Assembly (NCBI RefSeq): GCF_000739815.1
Contig: NZ_BBJJ01000034.1
Location: 1 to 64,000, forward strand
DNA length: 64,000 nt
Reading direction: 5' to 3'
Origin: Paraburkholderia mimosarum LMG 23256 = NBRC 106338
Lineage (GTDB): Bacteria; Pseudomonadota; Gammaproteobacteria; Burkholderiales; Burkholderiaceae
Shown here: in pieces, positions 1 through 8,507 of the stretch
Layout of the letters: each line of letters opens with the position of its first letter
Position numbering within the stretch: position 1 is the stretch's first letter
Notes under the pieces: model-generated
What the model was told of the DNA's origin: nothing
Seen by the model: the letters and a program-made list of their open reading frames with translations, nothing else
The model's database searches: none
Program-made: the position numbers and the translations under genes

Positions 1-30
1 GGGCGTGCGCAAAAGCAGCAGCCGGAAAAC

Positions 31-57
31 AAAAAAGCCGTCCCCTGGACGGCTTTT
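31..57 (-). terminator. Rho-independent terminator of the M20 amidohydrolase gene
   Basis: An 11-bp perfect inverted repeat (33-43 with 47-57, loop CCT) is flanked by an A-run at 31-36. Read on the minus strand the A-run is the U-tract. It lies just past the stop codon of the leftward gene that ends at 75. Confidence 0.8.
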
Positions 58-74
58 CGCGTTGAAGCACTATC

Positions 75-1268
75 TCACTGCTGAGCCAGGAACTTCGTCG
101 CAAGATGCACCCAGAACGATGATCCCACCGGCAGCAGTTCATCGTTGAAGTCATAGCTCGCGTTGTGCAGCATGCAGGGGCCAGCACCGTGTCCTACTTC
201 ACGGTGGTCTCCTTCACCATTGCCGAGAAACGCGTAACATCCCGGCTTTTCCAGCAGCATGAATGAAAAGTCTTCTGCACCCATGGTCGGCTCGACGCTC
301 GAGTCGACACGATCTGCGCCGACCAACTCACGCATGACCTCCGCGGCGAATCGCGTCTCCGCACTGCTGTTCACCGTTGGCGGATAGTTTCGGTGGAAAC
401 TGATGTCGACGGAACAGTCATACGCTTCTGCTGTGCTCTCCGCGATCTTGCGCAGACGCGACTCGATTAGATCCAGCGTTTCTGTCGTGAAGGTGCGCAC
501 CGTTCCTGCGATCCACGCCGTATTCGGCACGACGTTGACCGCATCGCCGGCATGGATCTGCGTGATCGACAGCACGGCCGTATCGAGCGGCTTCTTGTTG
601 CGCGTGATGATACTTTGCAGGCCGTTCGCGATCTGGACAGCCGTGAACACAGGATCCCGCCCATTGTGCGGTAGCGCGGCATGCGCGCCCACACCCCTGA
701 TTTCAATGCGGAATTCGTTGCTGGAAGCCATGATCGGCCCTTCGGTCACGCCGAAGTAGCCGGTCGGCATGCCGGGCCAGTTGTGAATGCCGAAGACGGC
801 ATCCACGGGAAATTGCTCGAAGAGTCCGTCCTCGATCATGGCCTTGGCACCGGCGCCGCCTTCTTCGGCGGGCTGAAAGATGAAGACGATCGTGCCGTCG
901 AACTGCCCGTGCCGAACGAGATATTGCGCCGCGCCGAGCAGCATTGCCGTGTGGCCGTCATGGCCGCACGCATGCATCTTGCCGTCATTGCGCGAGCGAT
1001 GATCGAAGGTGTTGAGTTCCTGGATCGGCAGAGCGTCCATATCGGCGCGCAATCCGATCATGCGCTTGCCGGTGCCGCGCTTTAGCACGCCGACGACACC
1101 GGTCTGCCCCATGCCCCGGTGCACTTCGATGCCCCATTCGGCGAGCTTCGATGCAACGAGGTCTGATGTCTGGGTCTCTTCGTAGCGCAGTTCGGGATGG
1201 GCGTGGATCGTTCGTCGGAGGCTCTGAATTTCCCCTTGGGCGGCCTGGATTTCCGGAATCAGTTTCAT
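75..1268 (-). CDS. M20 family metallo-amidohydrolase (hippurate hydrolase-like)
   Basis: 397-residue cytoplasmic zinc/manganese hydrolase of the M20D amidohydrolase group, which cleaves N-acyl or N-aryl amino acids such as hippurate. Visible motifs in order: the DMDALPIQE metal-site motif near residue 78, HACGHDGHTAMLLGAA with the metal-binding Cys and His near 102, PAEEGGAGAK with the catalytic Glu pair near 136, a dimerisation-domain GAHAALPHNG segment, and MGAEDFSF near the C-terminus. The length is normal for the family. It stands alone on the minus strand and is divergent from the next gene. The true substrate cannot be read from the sequence. No strong Shine-Dalgarno precedes the ATG. 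Confidence 0.9.
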   Translation of the reverse strand: MKLIPEIQAAQGEIQSLRRTIHAHPELRYEETQTSDLVASKLAEWGIEVHRGMGQTGVVGVLKRGTGKRMIGLRADMDALPIQELNTFDHRSRNDGKMHACGHDGHTAMLLGAAQYLVRHGQFDGTIVFIFQPAEEGGAGAKAMIEDGLFEQFPVDAVFGIHNWPGMPTGYFGVTEGPIMASSNEFRIEIRGVGAHAALPHNGRDPVFTAVQIANGLQSIITRNKKPLDTAVLSITQIHAGDAVNVVPNTAWIAGTVRTFTTETLDLIESRLRKIAESTAEAYDCSVDISFHRNYPPTVNSSAETRFAAEVMRELVGADRVDSSVEPTMGAEDFSFMLLEKPGCYAFLGNGEGDHREVGHGAGPCMLHNASYDFNDELLPVGSSFWVHLATKFLAQQ

Positions 1269-1446
1269 GGCTGACGGTGCTCAAAAAGTGGGCGCCCGGC
1301 CTTTGTCTCCTTAAGAGGCCGGGTCTAGACGGACCATTCTACGCCCAACCTTTTTTTTCGCGCCAACCCACAGGGGCGAGTAAGGCGCAGGCCACGGGCA
1401 TAATAAAATCGCCAATACGCCATAACGCCTCACCCACGGATTCCCG

Positions 1447-3525
1447 ATGAACGCCCCAGCCGAATTTGCCCGCGCCGTTTGTCCGCACGACTGCCCCGAT
1501 ACCTGCGCGATGCGCGTCACGGTCGAAAACGGCCGGGCGATCAAGGTGAGCGGCGATCCCGATCATCCGCCGACGCAGGGCGTCCTCTGCACGAAGGTCA
1601 GCCGCTACGCAGAGCGCGTCCATCATCCGAAGCGACTGACACAGCCGATGAAGCGCGTCGGGCGCAAAGGGGAGGGCGGCTTCGAGCCGATCAGCTGGGA
1701 CGAGGCCAGCCGGATCGCTGCGGCGCGTCTCGGCGAAATCGCTCGACGCGCGCCCGAAGCCATTCTGCCGTACAGCTATGCGGGCACCATGGGACTGGTT
1801 CAGGGCGACAGCATCGCGCAGCGCTTCTTCCACAAGCTTGGCGCATCGCGCCTCGACCGCACGATCTGCGCGGCAGCCGGCGCGGCCGGGTTGCGCTATA
1901 CGTTCGGTTCGAGCATCGGAATGCTCACCGAGCACTTCTCGGAAAGTGAGGTGATCCTGATTTGGGGGGCGAACCCAATCGCGTCTAACCTCCACTTCTG
2001 GACCCACGCACAGGAGGCGAAGCGCAAGGGTGCCAAGCTGATCGCGATCGACCCATACCGTTCGCTGACGGCCGAGAAGTGTCATCAGCACATAGCGGTC
2101 AAGCCCGGCACCGACGGTGCACTGGCGCTCGGCATGATGCATGTGCTCATCAAGGAGGACCGGCTCGACCACGCCTACATCGCTGCCCACACGCATGGCT
2201 TCGAGGCGCTGAAGGCGCGTGCGCTGACCTACACACCCGCGCGCGTCGCCGGGATCTGCGGCATCGAGGAGCAGATCGTCGTCGAACTCGCGCGCCTCTA
2301 CGCCTCGACGCGCAAGGCCGCGATCCGCATGAACTACGGCCTGCAACGAGTGCGCGGCGGCGGCAACGCCGTGCGCGCGATCGCGTGCCTGCCCGCATTG
2401 ACAGGCGCCTGGCGCGAGCGCGCGGGCGGTGTGCTGCTTTCGTCGTCCGGATGGGCGCCTGTCGACGGGAACGCGCTCCAGCGCCCCGATCTGATCCCCG
2501 GCTGGCCGCAGCACCAACCGCGTATCGTGAACATGAACCAGATCGGTGACGCGCTCACGCACAAGGGCGACGCCGCGTTCGGCCCGAAGATCGAGGCGAT
2601 CGTCGTCTATAACTCGAACCCGGTCGCGGTCGCGCCGGAGTCGGCGAAAGTCGCGGCGGGCTTTGCGCGCGAAGATTTATTTACGATCGTGCTCGAGCAG
2701 TTCCAGACCGATACGGCCGATTACGCCGATCTGTTGCTGCCGGCAACGACCCAGCTCGAGCACCTCGACGTCCACAAATCCTACGGCCACACGCACGTGA
2801 TGGCGAACCTGCCCGCCATCGAGCCGGTTGGCGAGGCGCGGCCCAATACCGAAATCTTCCGCTCGATCGCGCGCGCGATGGGCTTGACCGAGCCGGCGCT
2901 CTTCGAAAGCGACGAAGACGTGGCGGCCCATGCATTCGACTGGAGCGATCCCGCGCTTGGCGGTGCGGACTGGGCGACGCTCAAGCGCGAGGGGTGGCTG
3001 AAGCTCAATATCCCGGAAGCGCCGTTTGCGAACGGCGGCTTTCGCACGCCCACGGGCAAGTGCGAGTTCCATAGCGAGGCGCTTGCGAGGGCTGGGCTCG
3101 ACCCGCTGCCCGACTACCTGCCGCCGTACGAGTCGGCAGACGGCGCGCCCGAACTCGCTGCACGCTATCCGCTCGCGATGATCTCGCCGCCTGCGCGAAA
3201 TTTCCTGAACAGCACCTTCGTGAACGTCGAGAGCCTGCGCGCGACCGAAGGCGAGCCGCACGTCGATCTCCATCCGGCCGACGCCGCGCGCCGCGAGATT
3301 GTCGATGGCGACGAGGTCCGCGTGTTCAACGACCGAGGCTCGATGCGCGCGCGTGCGCGCGTCACCGACCGGGCTCGCCGCGGCCTCGTGGTGGGCCTGT
3401 CGATCTGGTGGAAGAAGCTGGCGCCGGACGGCCGCAACGCCAATGAGGTGACGAGCCAGGCGCTTACCGACCTTGGCGGCTCGGCGACCTTCTATGACTG
3501 CCTGGTCGAAGTCGAACGCGCCTGA
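1447..3525 (+). CDS. Molybdopterin-dependent oxidoreductase (DMSO reductase family)
   Basis: 692-residue large-subunit molybdoenzyme. The N-terminus carries a 4Fe-4S motif with cysteines at 12, 16 and 20 and a fourth near residue 48 (GVLCTKV), followed by the Mo-bisMGD domains: IWGANPIASNLH, KLIAIDPYRS, NSNPVAVAPE, and the C-terminal molybdopterin dinucleotide-binding barrel with VRVFNDRG. There is no twin-arginine signal, so it is probably cytoplasmic. No iron-sulfur or membrane-anchor partner lies next to it, which suggests a stand-alone enzyme or a partner encoded elsewhere. A TAAAAT-like box at 1404-1409 may belong to its promoter, without a clear -35. The substrate is unknown. Confidence 0.88.
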   Translation: MNAPAEFARAVCPHDCPDTCAMRVTVENGRAIKVSGDPDHPPTQGVLCTKVSRYAERVHHPKRLTQPMKRVGRKGEGGFEPISWDEASRIAAARLGEIARRAPEAILPYSYAGTMGLVQGDSIAQRFFHKLGASRLDRTICAAAGAAGLRYTFGSSIGMLTEHFSESEVILIWGANPIASNLHFWTHAQEAKRKGAKLIAIDPYRSLTAEKCHQHIAVKPGTDGALALGMMHVLIKEDRLDHAYIAAHTHGFEALKARALTYTPARVAGICGIEEQIVVELARLYASTRKAAIRMNYGLQRVRGGGNAVRAIACLPALTGAWRERAGGVLLSSSGWAPVDGNALQRPDLIPGWPQHQPRIVNMNQIGDALTHKGDAAFGPKIEAIVVYNSNPVAVAPESAKVAAGFAREDLFTIVLEQFQTDTADYADLLLPATTQLEHLDVHKSYGHTHVMANLPAIEPVGEARPNTEIFRSIARAMGLTEPALFESDEDVAAHAFDWSDPALGGADWATLKREGWLKLNIPEAPFANGGFRTPTGKCEFHSEALARAGLDPLPDYLPPYESADGAPELAARYPLAMISPPARNFLNSTFVNVESLRATEGEPHVDLHPADAARREIVDGDEVRVFNDRGSMRARARVTDRARRGLVVGLSIWWKKLAPDGRNANEVTSQALTDLGGSATFYDCLVEVERA

Positions 3526-3548
3526 GGGTGCCTCACAACCTGGCCAGC

Positions 3549-3583
3549 CGCCCTTCAACGCGTGTTGGAGGGGCCTTTCTAAC
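3549..3583 (+). terminator. Putative terminator after the molybdopterin oxidoreductase
   Basis: An imperfect inverted repeat with G-U pairs (GCCCTTCAAC against GTTGGAGGGGC, loop GCGT) is followed by a short T-rich stretch. It sits about 25 bases after the stop codon. The stem is weaker than that of the downstream hairpin at 3602-3636. Confidence 0.45.
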
Positions 3584-3601
3584 TCGCTGATTCACTGACA
3601 A

Positions 3602-3636
3602 AAAAGCGGAATCGCCATGCTACGATCCGCTTTTTA
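3602..3636. terminator. Bidirectional hairpin terminator
   Basis: A perfect 10-bp repeat, AAAAAGCGGA with TCCGCTTTTT, separated by 15 bases. It has an A-run on the left and a T-run on the right, so it could work on either strand. Here it ends rightward transcripts before the acyl-CoA synthetase gene. Confidence 0.7.
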
Positions 3637-3672
3637 GCACGACCATTCGAAAAATCAAGGAGGAGACGCCGC

Positions 3673-5346
3673 ATGGAAAAAGTCTGGCTGAAATCGTACC
3701 CGCCCGGCGTTCCCGCGGAAATCGACGCGAGCCGTTACCCGTCCATCACGTCGCTGCTCGAAGAGAGCTTCAGTGAGTTCCGTGCCAAGCCCGCTTTCGC
3801 GTGCATGGGCAAGACGATCACCTATGGTGAGCTGGACCAACTCTCGCAACGTCTGGCCGCGTGGTTCCAGTCGCGCGGCATCGAACGCGGCGCGCGCGTC
3901 GCGCTCATGATGCCCAATGTGCTCCAGTACCCGGTGGCGCTGGCCGCGGTGCTGCGCGCCGGGTACGTCGTCGTGAACGTCAACCCGCTTTATACGCCGC
4001 GTGAACTCGAACATCAGTTGAAAGACAGCAGTGCCGAAGCCATCGTCATCCTCGAGAATTTTGCCGGAACCTTGAGCGCGGTCCTCGCCAATACGCGGGT
4101 GAAGCACGTGCTGGTGGCGTCGATGGGCGACCTCCTCGGGGCGAAGGGTTTCATCGTCAACTTCGTCGTGCGGCGCGTGAAGAAGATGGTGCCGGCCTGG
4201 AATCTGCCGGGCTACGTGCGTTTCAACGACGCGCTCGCGGCCGGCGCGCGCACGGGCTTCAGGCGCGTCGAGCAGACGCCCGACGACGTCGCCTTTCTGC
4301 AGTACACGGGCGGGACAACCGGCGTGGCCAAGGGCGCGACGCTGCTTCATCGCAACCTGATCGCCAACGTACTGCAGTCGGCGGCATGGACCGCGCCCGC
4401 ACTGGCGAAGCTGCCGTCCGGCGCCCAGGCCGTGACAGTCGCCGCACTGCCGCTTTATCACGTGTTCGCGCTGACCGTCTGCGGGCTGCTGTCGATCCGC
4501 ACGGGCGGTCTGGCGATCCTGATTCCGAATCCGCGCGACATCGGCGGCATGATCAAGGAGCTGCACGGCTACTCGATCACGACGTTCCCCGCGGTCAATA
4601 CGCTCTACAACGCAATCCTCAACCACCCGGAGTTCGACAAGCTCGATTTCACCCATCTGCTCGTCGCGAACGGCGGCGGCATGGCGGTGCAGGAGGCTGT
4701 CGCGAAGCGCTGGTACGAGCGCACGCATACGCCGATTGTCGAGGGCTATGGGCTTTCCGAAACCTCGCCGTCGGTCACCTGCAATCCGGTCACGGCCACG
4801 GAATACACCGGCACGATCGGCTTGCCGCTGCCTTCCACCGAAATCTCGATCCGCGATGACGCAGGCAACGAGCTGCCGCTCGGCGAGGCGGGCGAGATCT
4901 GCATTCGCGGGCCACAGGTGATGGCGGGCTACTGGGAGCGCCCGGAAGAAACGGCAAAGGTCATGACGCCGGACGGCTACTTCAAGTCGGGCGACGTCGG
5001 CCTCGTGAATGCGCGCGGCTATATCAAGCTCGTCGACCGCAAGAAGGACATGATTCTCGTCTCGGGCTTCAACGTCTATCCGAACGAAGTCGAGGATGTG
5101 GTCGCGAAACTGCCCGGGGTGTTCGAAGTGGCGGCGGTCGGCGTGCCGGACCAGCATTCGGGCGAAGCCGTGAAGCTCTATATCGTCAAGAAGGATCCGG
5201 CGCTAACCGACAAGGAAGTGTTCGAGTACTGCAAGACCCAGCTCACCGGCTACAAGCGGCCGAAGATCATCGAGTTCCGCAATGACCTGCCGAAGAGCAA
5301 TGTCGGCAAGATTCTGCGTCGCGAACTGCGCGACGGGCGCGCTTGA
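3673..5346 (+). CDS. fadD: Long-chain fatty-acid--CoA ligase
   Basis: 557-residue ATP-dependent acyl-CoA synthetase (adenylate-forming family) that activates fatty acids for beta-oxidation or lipid synthesis; Escherichia coli FadD has a similar length. Motifs seen: P-loop-like YTGGTTGVAKGATL near residue 213, GYGLSETSP near 358, FKSGDVGL near 436, and the fatty-acyl signature and A8 hinge DRKKDMILVSGFNVYPNEVE near 456, with the catalytic lysine near the C-terminus (KSNVGKILRREL). A strong AAGGAGG sits 10 bases before the ATG, supporting the start. Flanked by terminators on both sides, so probably monocistronic. Chain-length specificity is inferred from similarity only. Confidence 0.93.
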   Translation: MEKVWLKSYPPGVPAEIDASRYPSITSLLEESFSEFRAKPAFACMGKTITYGELDQLSQRLAAWFQSRGIERGARVALMMPNVLQYPVALAAVLRAGYVVVNVNPLYTPRELEHQLKDSSAEAIVILENFAGTLSAVLANTRVKHVLVASMGDLLGAKGFIVNFVVRRVKKMVPAWNLPGYVRFNDALAAGARTGFRRVEQTPDDVAFLQYTGGTTGVAKGATLLHRNLIANVLQSAAWTAPALAKLPSGAQAVTVAALPLYHVFALTVCGLLSIRTGGLAILIPNPRDIGGMIKELHGYSITTFPAVNTLYNAILNHPEFDKLDFTHLLVANGGGMAVQEAVAKRWYERTHTPIVEGYGLSETSPSVTCNPVTATEYTGTIGLPLPSTEISIRDDAGNELPLGEAGEICIRGPQVMAGYWERPEETAKVMTPDGYFKSGDVGLVNARGYIKLVDRKKDMILVSGFNVYPNEVEDVVAKLPGVFEVAAVGVPDQHSGEAVKLYIVKKDPALTDKEVFEYCKTQLTGYKRPKIIEFRNDLPKSNVGKILRRELRDGRA

Positions 5347-5371
5347 ACGACGGGCATCGCCGAAGCTGACG

Positions 5372-5410
5372 AAAAGCGGCCTGTCCTTCGTGGGCAGGCC
5401 GCTTTTCTTT
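5372..5410 (+). terminator. Terminator of fadD
   Basis: A perfect 12-bp stem, AAAAGCGGCCTG (5372-5383) with CAGGCCGCTTTT (5395-5406), 25 bases after the fadD stop and followed by more T residues. Confidence 0.85.
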
Positions 5411-5446
5411 CACCCGCGTTGCGCCGGCAACAAACCAGCGCCGCAA

Positions 5447-5472
5447 AGAAAAAAGGCGCCCGGAGGCGCCTT
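5447..5472 (-). terminator. Terminator of the porin gene
   Basis: An AAGGCGCC/GGCGCCTT stem (5453-5460 and 5465-5472, loop CGGA) with an A-run at 5449-5454 that reads as the U-tract on the minus strand. It lies 24 bases past the porin stop. Confidence 0.8.
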
Positions 5473-5495
5473 CGAGATTACAGCGACTGTTCTTC

Positions 5496-6695
5496 TTAGA
5501 ACTTGTGACGGATAGCGACGCGAGCCGTGAAGACGTTGTTGCTCGTCGAAGCGGTCAGGTTGTTGATCGAGGCGACAGCTGCGCGGTCGTTCGAGTTCGT
5601 ACCCGTAGCGTGCTGGTACACGCCGACCAGGTAGACGTCCGTGCGCTTCGACAGGAAGTAGTCCGTGCCCAGCGCGTACTGGAAGTACTTCGCGCCGCCG
5701 TTGCTCGTGCCGTTCGCCAGGCTGACGCTGCTGCCGTCCGTATAGTCGAACGCAAAGCCAGCCAGCCACGCCGGGGTGAACTGGTACTTGAAGCTCGCTT
5801 CGACGTTGTTGAAGTTGGCGTTCGCGCCGCGCTGGTAAGCCGGTACGCCGGTAATCGTGACCGCGCCGAGGTTGCGGAAGCTGACATTCGAGTACGTGAG
5901 GCCGAACGTTGCTGCGCCGAACGTGTACGCGCCGCCTGCACCGATGACCTGGTACGTGTTGGCCGTCTGGAAGCCGGAATACACCGGATTCTTACCGGCT
6001 GTAAGTGCTGCTGCCGGCGGCGTGGTCGGGGTGGGGCCGTTGTTGAACAGGCCGCCCGATGCTGCCGGCGTGCGCGCGTTAAGGTAGCCGACACCGAGGG
6101 TCAGCGGACCGTTGCTGTAGCCCGCGCCGAGCGACCAGATCTGGTTGCCAGTGAAGTTGCCCGCCTGGCCGCCGAAGCTGTACGTGCCGCCGAACTTCAG
6201 GCCAGCGTAGTCCACGCTGGTGAACTTGACAGTGTTGTTCGTGCGGTAGGCGTTGTTGAAGTTGTCGAGGTCATCGGGGTGAGCGACGATGTAGCCGCCC
6301 CACTGCTCGCCTGCTCCGAGGGGACCGACGTAGTCGACGACGGAGTCGTACTGGCGACCCAGCGTGACGGTGCCGAACTGCGAGCTGCTCAGGCCAACGT
6401 AAGCCTGACGGCCGAACATCAGGCCACCCTGGCCGAGCGCGCCGGTATTCACGTCAAAGCCGTTTTCGAGCACGAAGACTGCCTTCAGGCCGCCGCCGAG
6501 GTCTTCAGCGCCGCGCAGGCCGAAGCGGCTGCCTTGCAGAACGCCGCTCGACAGGTTGTACAGATGCTTGCCACCGTAGTTGGTGTTGATGTTGAAACCT
6601 TCGTCGATGATGCCGTACAGCGTGACGCTGCTCTGAGCGTGAGCCACGCCCGCGAACGCGCCCAGCGCAGCCAGCGCGAGAAGCGACTTCTTCAT
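5496..6695 (-). CDS. Outer-membrane general porin (Gram-negative porin family)
   Basis: 399-residue Burkholderia-type trimeric porin for passive diffusion of small hydrophilic solutes across the outer membrane. An Sec signal peptide (MKKSLLALAALGAFAGVAHA, cleavage after AHA-Q) is followed by the mature start QSSVTLYGIIDEG, typical beta-strand repeats such as SRFGLRGAEDLGGGL and GTVTLGRQYD, and the terminal Phe of outer-membrane proteins (IRHKF). The reading frame stays open up to 6872, but the signal peptide and a GGAGAT Shine-Dalgarno 7 bases upstream fix the start at 6695. It is single-gene, with its own terminator. Many such paralogues exist per Burkholderia genome, so no gene symbol is given. 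Confidence 0.93.
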   Translation of the reverse strand: MKKSLLALAALGAFAGVAHAQSSVTLYGIIDEGFNINTNYGGKHLYNLSSGVLQGSRFGLRGAEDLGGGLKAVFVLENGFDVNTGALGQGGLMFGRQAYVGLSSSQFGTVTLGRQYDSVVDYVGPLGAGEQWGGYIVAHPDDLDNFNNAYRTNNTVKFTSVDYAGLKFGGTYSFGGQAGNFTGNQIWSLGAGYSNGPLTLGVGYLNARTPAASGGLFNNGPTPTTPPAAALTAGKNPVYSGFQTANTYQVIGAGGAYTFGAATFGLTYSNVSFRNLGAVTITGVPAYQRGANANFNNVEASFKYQFTPAWLAGFAFDYTDGSSVSLANGTSNGGAKYFQYALGTDYFLSKRTDVYLVGVYQHATGTNSNDRAAVASINNLTASTSNNVFTARVAIRHKF

Positions 6696-7003
6696 TGAAT
6701 GATCTCCAGTGTTTGCGAATCTTTTGCGTCTTGTCGCGGAACCAGTTTTTTGTCTAGCGTGGGGTCCCGTCCTTCCAACTTCGCGAGAAGTTGCACGTAA
6801 TGTAACAAAAGGGTTAATAGCCACAAAGGAAAAGCAGGGCGCATCTAAGTACCTGTTTCGTTTACACAACATGGCCTAAAATATGCTGCTAACCATATGC
6901 GCTACCACGGATTGACGGGGCTCCGTGAGTTTGTGTAGTGGTCCGGAAGCATTGCGGGGCGAGCGAACGACTCCGGCTCGCAGACGAAACGAAGGGAGGC
7001 TGA
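6696..7003. other. Divergent intergenic region between porin and coq7
   Basis: 308 bases between divergent genes. The part near the porin (6700-6850) is AT-richer than the flanking genes and probably carries the porin leader and promoter. A TAAAAT at 6877-6882 is a possible -10 for coq7. No convincing -35 pair was found on either strand and no further gene is visible. Confidence 0.5.
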
Positions 7004-7666
7004 ATGACGCTAGATGATCTGATTACCGAATTCGACCGGGGCCTGCGCTCGATGGCCGGCGTGTCGCGCATGACGCGCCCGATGCCGCAGCCTTCGCCCG
7101 TCACCGTCGAAGTCACGCCCGCGGGCGAAGCGGTGCCCGTCGGCAGCGAACTCACGCCCGCCGAACGCGCGCATGCGGCCGGCCTCATGCGCGTCAATCA
7201 CGTGGGCGAAGTGTGCGCCCAGGCGCTGTATCAGGCCCAGAAACTCTCGGCGCGCTCTCCCTCGCTCAAGGCCGCCTTCGACCAAGCCTCGCGCGAGGAA
7301 GAGGACCATCTGGCGTGGACCTCGCGCCGTCTCCAGGCGCTGGACTCGCGTCCGAGCCTGCTCAATCCGCTCTGGTACGCGGGCGCACTCGCAATCGGGT
7401 TTGCCGCTGGACGTCTCGGCGACAAGGTGAGCCTCGGCTTCATGGCCGAAACCGAACGTCAGGTCGAGCATCACCTGGACAGCCATCTCGACAGCCTGCC
7501 GCCCGCCGACCTCGAGTCTCGCGCGATCGTCGAGCAGATGCGCGCCGACGAAATCTCACACGCAAAATCGGCCATCGATCTCGGGGGAGCCGAATTGCCG
7601 CTTCCTGTGCGTTCCCTCATGCGTGTAGCATCCAAAATCATGACGCGCACTGCTTACTACGTTTGA
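7004..7666 (+). CDS. coq7: 2-polyprenyl-3-methyl-6-methoxy-1,4-benzoquinone monooxygenase
   Basis: 220-residue di-iron hydroxylase that adds the last ring hydroxyl in ubiquinone synthesis. The carboxylate-bridged di-iron ligands are visible in repeated E...ExxH patterns: MRVNHVGEVCAQALY near residue 64, EEEDHLAWT near 97, and ADEISHAKSAIDLGG near 184. A GGGAGG Shine-Dalgarno lies just before the ATG. Gram-negative bacteria use either a UbiF-type flavoprotein or this Coq7 type; the di-iron form is usual in Burkholderiaceae. A strong hairpin follows the gene, separating it from the division cluster. The polyprenyl synthase gene at 41136-42128 may supply the quinone tail. Confidence 0.92.
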   Translation: MTLDDLITEFDRGLRSMAGVSRMTRPMPQPSPVTVEVTPAGEAVPVGSELTPAERAHAAGLMRVNHVGEVCAQALYQAQKLSARSPSLKAAFDQASREEEDHLAWTSRRLQALDSRPSLLNPLWYAGALAIGFAAGRLGDKVSLGFMAETERQVEHHLDSHLDSLPPADLESRAIVEQMRADEISHAKSAIDLGGAELPLPVRSLMRVASKIMTRTAYYV

Positions 7667-7675
7667 TTCCACCTA

Positions 7676-7700
7676 CCGGCCGGCAATGGGTGCCGGCCGG
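7676..7700 (+). terminator. Hairpin after coq7
   Basis: A perfect 10-bp stem, CCGGCCGGCA (7676-7685) with TGCCGGCCGG (7691-7700), immediately after the stop codon. There is no clean T-run, so it may act as a terminator or as an RNA 3'-end stabiliser. Confidence 0.55.
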
Positions 7701-7925
7701 ATGCAATCAGCCTTTCAGAGCTTTCAGTCTTACGTTTTTCATCCCCGCTAATCCCCGCCCGTCCCCGCCATAGGCCGATTATCGCCGCGCTTTTCACGTA
7801 TCACCTTCAGAACCTTCGTTAGCTCGTTCATTCATAACGGTTTTTGGCTTCTGCGCCGACTTCAACAAGTGCCGCTAAGTCCTTGTTCTAGCGGATAAAT
7901 TTCGTCAAAAAACGTTGAGCCTCCC

Positions 7926-7954
7926 TTGACCCTCGTTGGTCGTTACTCTAAAGT
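7926..7954 (+). promoter_or_regulatory. Promoter of the dcw cluster (Pmra)
   Basis: TTGACC (7926-7931), a 17-bp spacer and TAAAGT (7949-7954) form a good sigma70-type promoter 110-140 bases before mraZ. The start point is expected near 7961. The remainder of the 396-base coq7-mraZ gap upstream of it shows no gene. Confidence 0.7.
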
Positions 7955-7987
7955 GGGAGACAGTGTGAGAAAGTGTATTTTTGTGTG
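7950..7987 (+). promoter_or_regulatory. MraZ operator: four direct repeats at 10-bp spacing
   Basis: Four copies of a GTG-centred box stand exactly 10 bases apart: AAAGTGG (7950-7956), ACAGTGT (7960-7966), AAAGTGT (7970-7976) and TTTGTGT (7980-7986). MraZ proteins are known to bind GTG-containing direct repeats with this period upstream of their own gene. The first box overlaps the -10 element and the others cover the expected start site, so autorepression by MraZ is inferred. Confidence 0.75.
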
Positions 7988-8062
7988 ATTTCAAGCGCGT
8001 ATTCGGGTAGATTTTCTGAGATTTAGGCGGGCGGCGAAAAGCGCCGCATTAGGGGGAGCAAA

Positions 8063-8491
8063 TTGTTCCAGGGGGCGTCGGCGCTGACACTCGATGCGAA
8101 AGGGCGGATGTCGATTCCGTCGCGCTATCGGGACGCGCTGCAACAACAGGCAGAAGGCCGGGTGACGATCACCAAGCACCCGGACGGCTGCCTGTTGCTA
8201 TTTCCGCGCCCCGAATGGGAAGTGTTCCGTGCGAAGGTCGCCGCCTTGCCGATGGATGCGCACTGGTGGCGCCGCATCTTTCTCGGCAATGCGTCCGACG
8301 TCGATGTCGACAGCGCGGGCCGTGTGCTCGTCTCACCTGAATTGCGTCTGGCAGCAGGAATGGAAAAGGAAGTCATGCTGCTCGGCATGGGTAGTCATTT
8401 TGAGTTGTGGGATGCACAGACCTACGCCGCCAAGGAACAGGCGGCGATGGCTCAGGGCATGCCCGACGCCTTGAAAAATTTCACGTTCTGA
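8063..8491 (+). CDS. mraZ: Transcriptional regulator MraZ
   Basis: 142-residue AbrB-like, ring-forming DNA-binding protein that represses its own operon. Two MraZ repeats are visible: FQGASALTLDAKGRMSIPSRYRD at the N-terminus and DVDVDSAGRVLVSPELR near residue 78, each with the D-x-x-GR signature (DAKGR, DSAGR). The start codon is TTG, placed 5 bases after an AGGGGGAG Shine-Dalgarno; no ATG fits the conserved N-terminus. It is the first gene of the division cluster, 16 bases before rsmH, and its likely operator lies about 80 bases upstream. Confidence 0.95.
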   Translation: MFQGASALTLDAKGRMSIPSRYRDALQQQAEGRVTITKHPDGCLLLFPRPEWEVFRAKVAALPMDAHWWRRIFLGNASDVDVDSAGRVLVSPELRLAAGMEKEVMLLGMGSHFELWDAQTYAAKEQAAMAQGMPDALKNFTF

Positions 8492-8507
8492 TCGCGGTTA
8501 AAAAGCT

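Noticed and set aside
1293..1316. CCCGGCCT/AGGCCGGG hairpin upstream of the M20 gene as a terminator
   Set aside because: It lies in the promoter-side gap between divergent genes and has no adjoining T-run, so the role is undefined.
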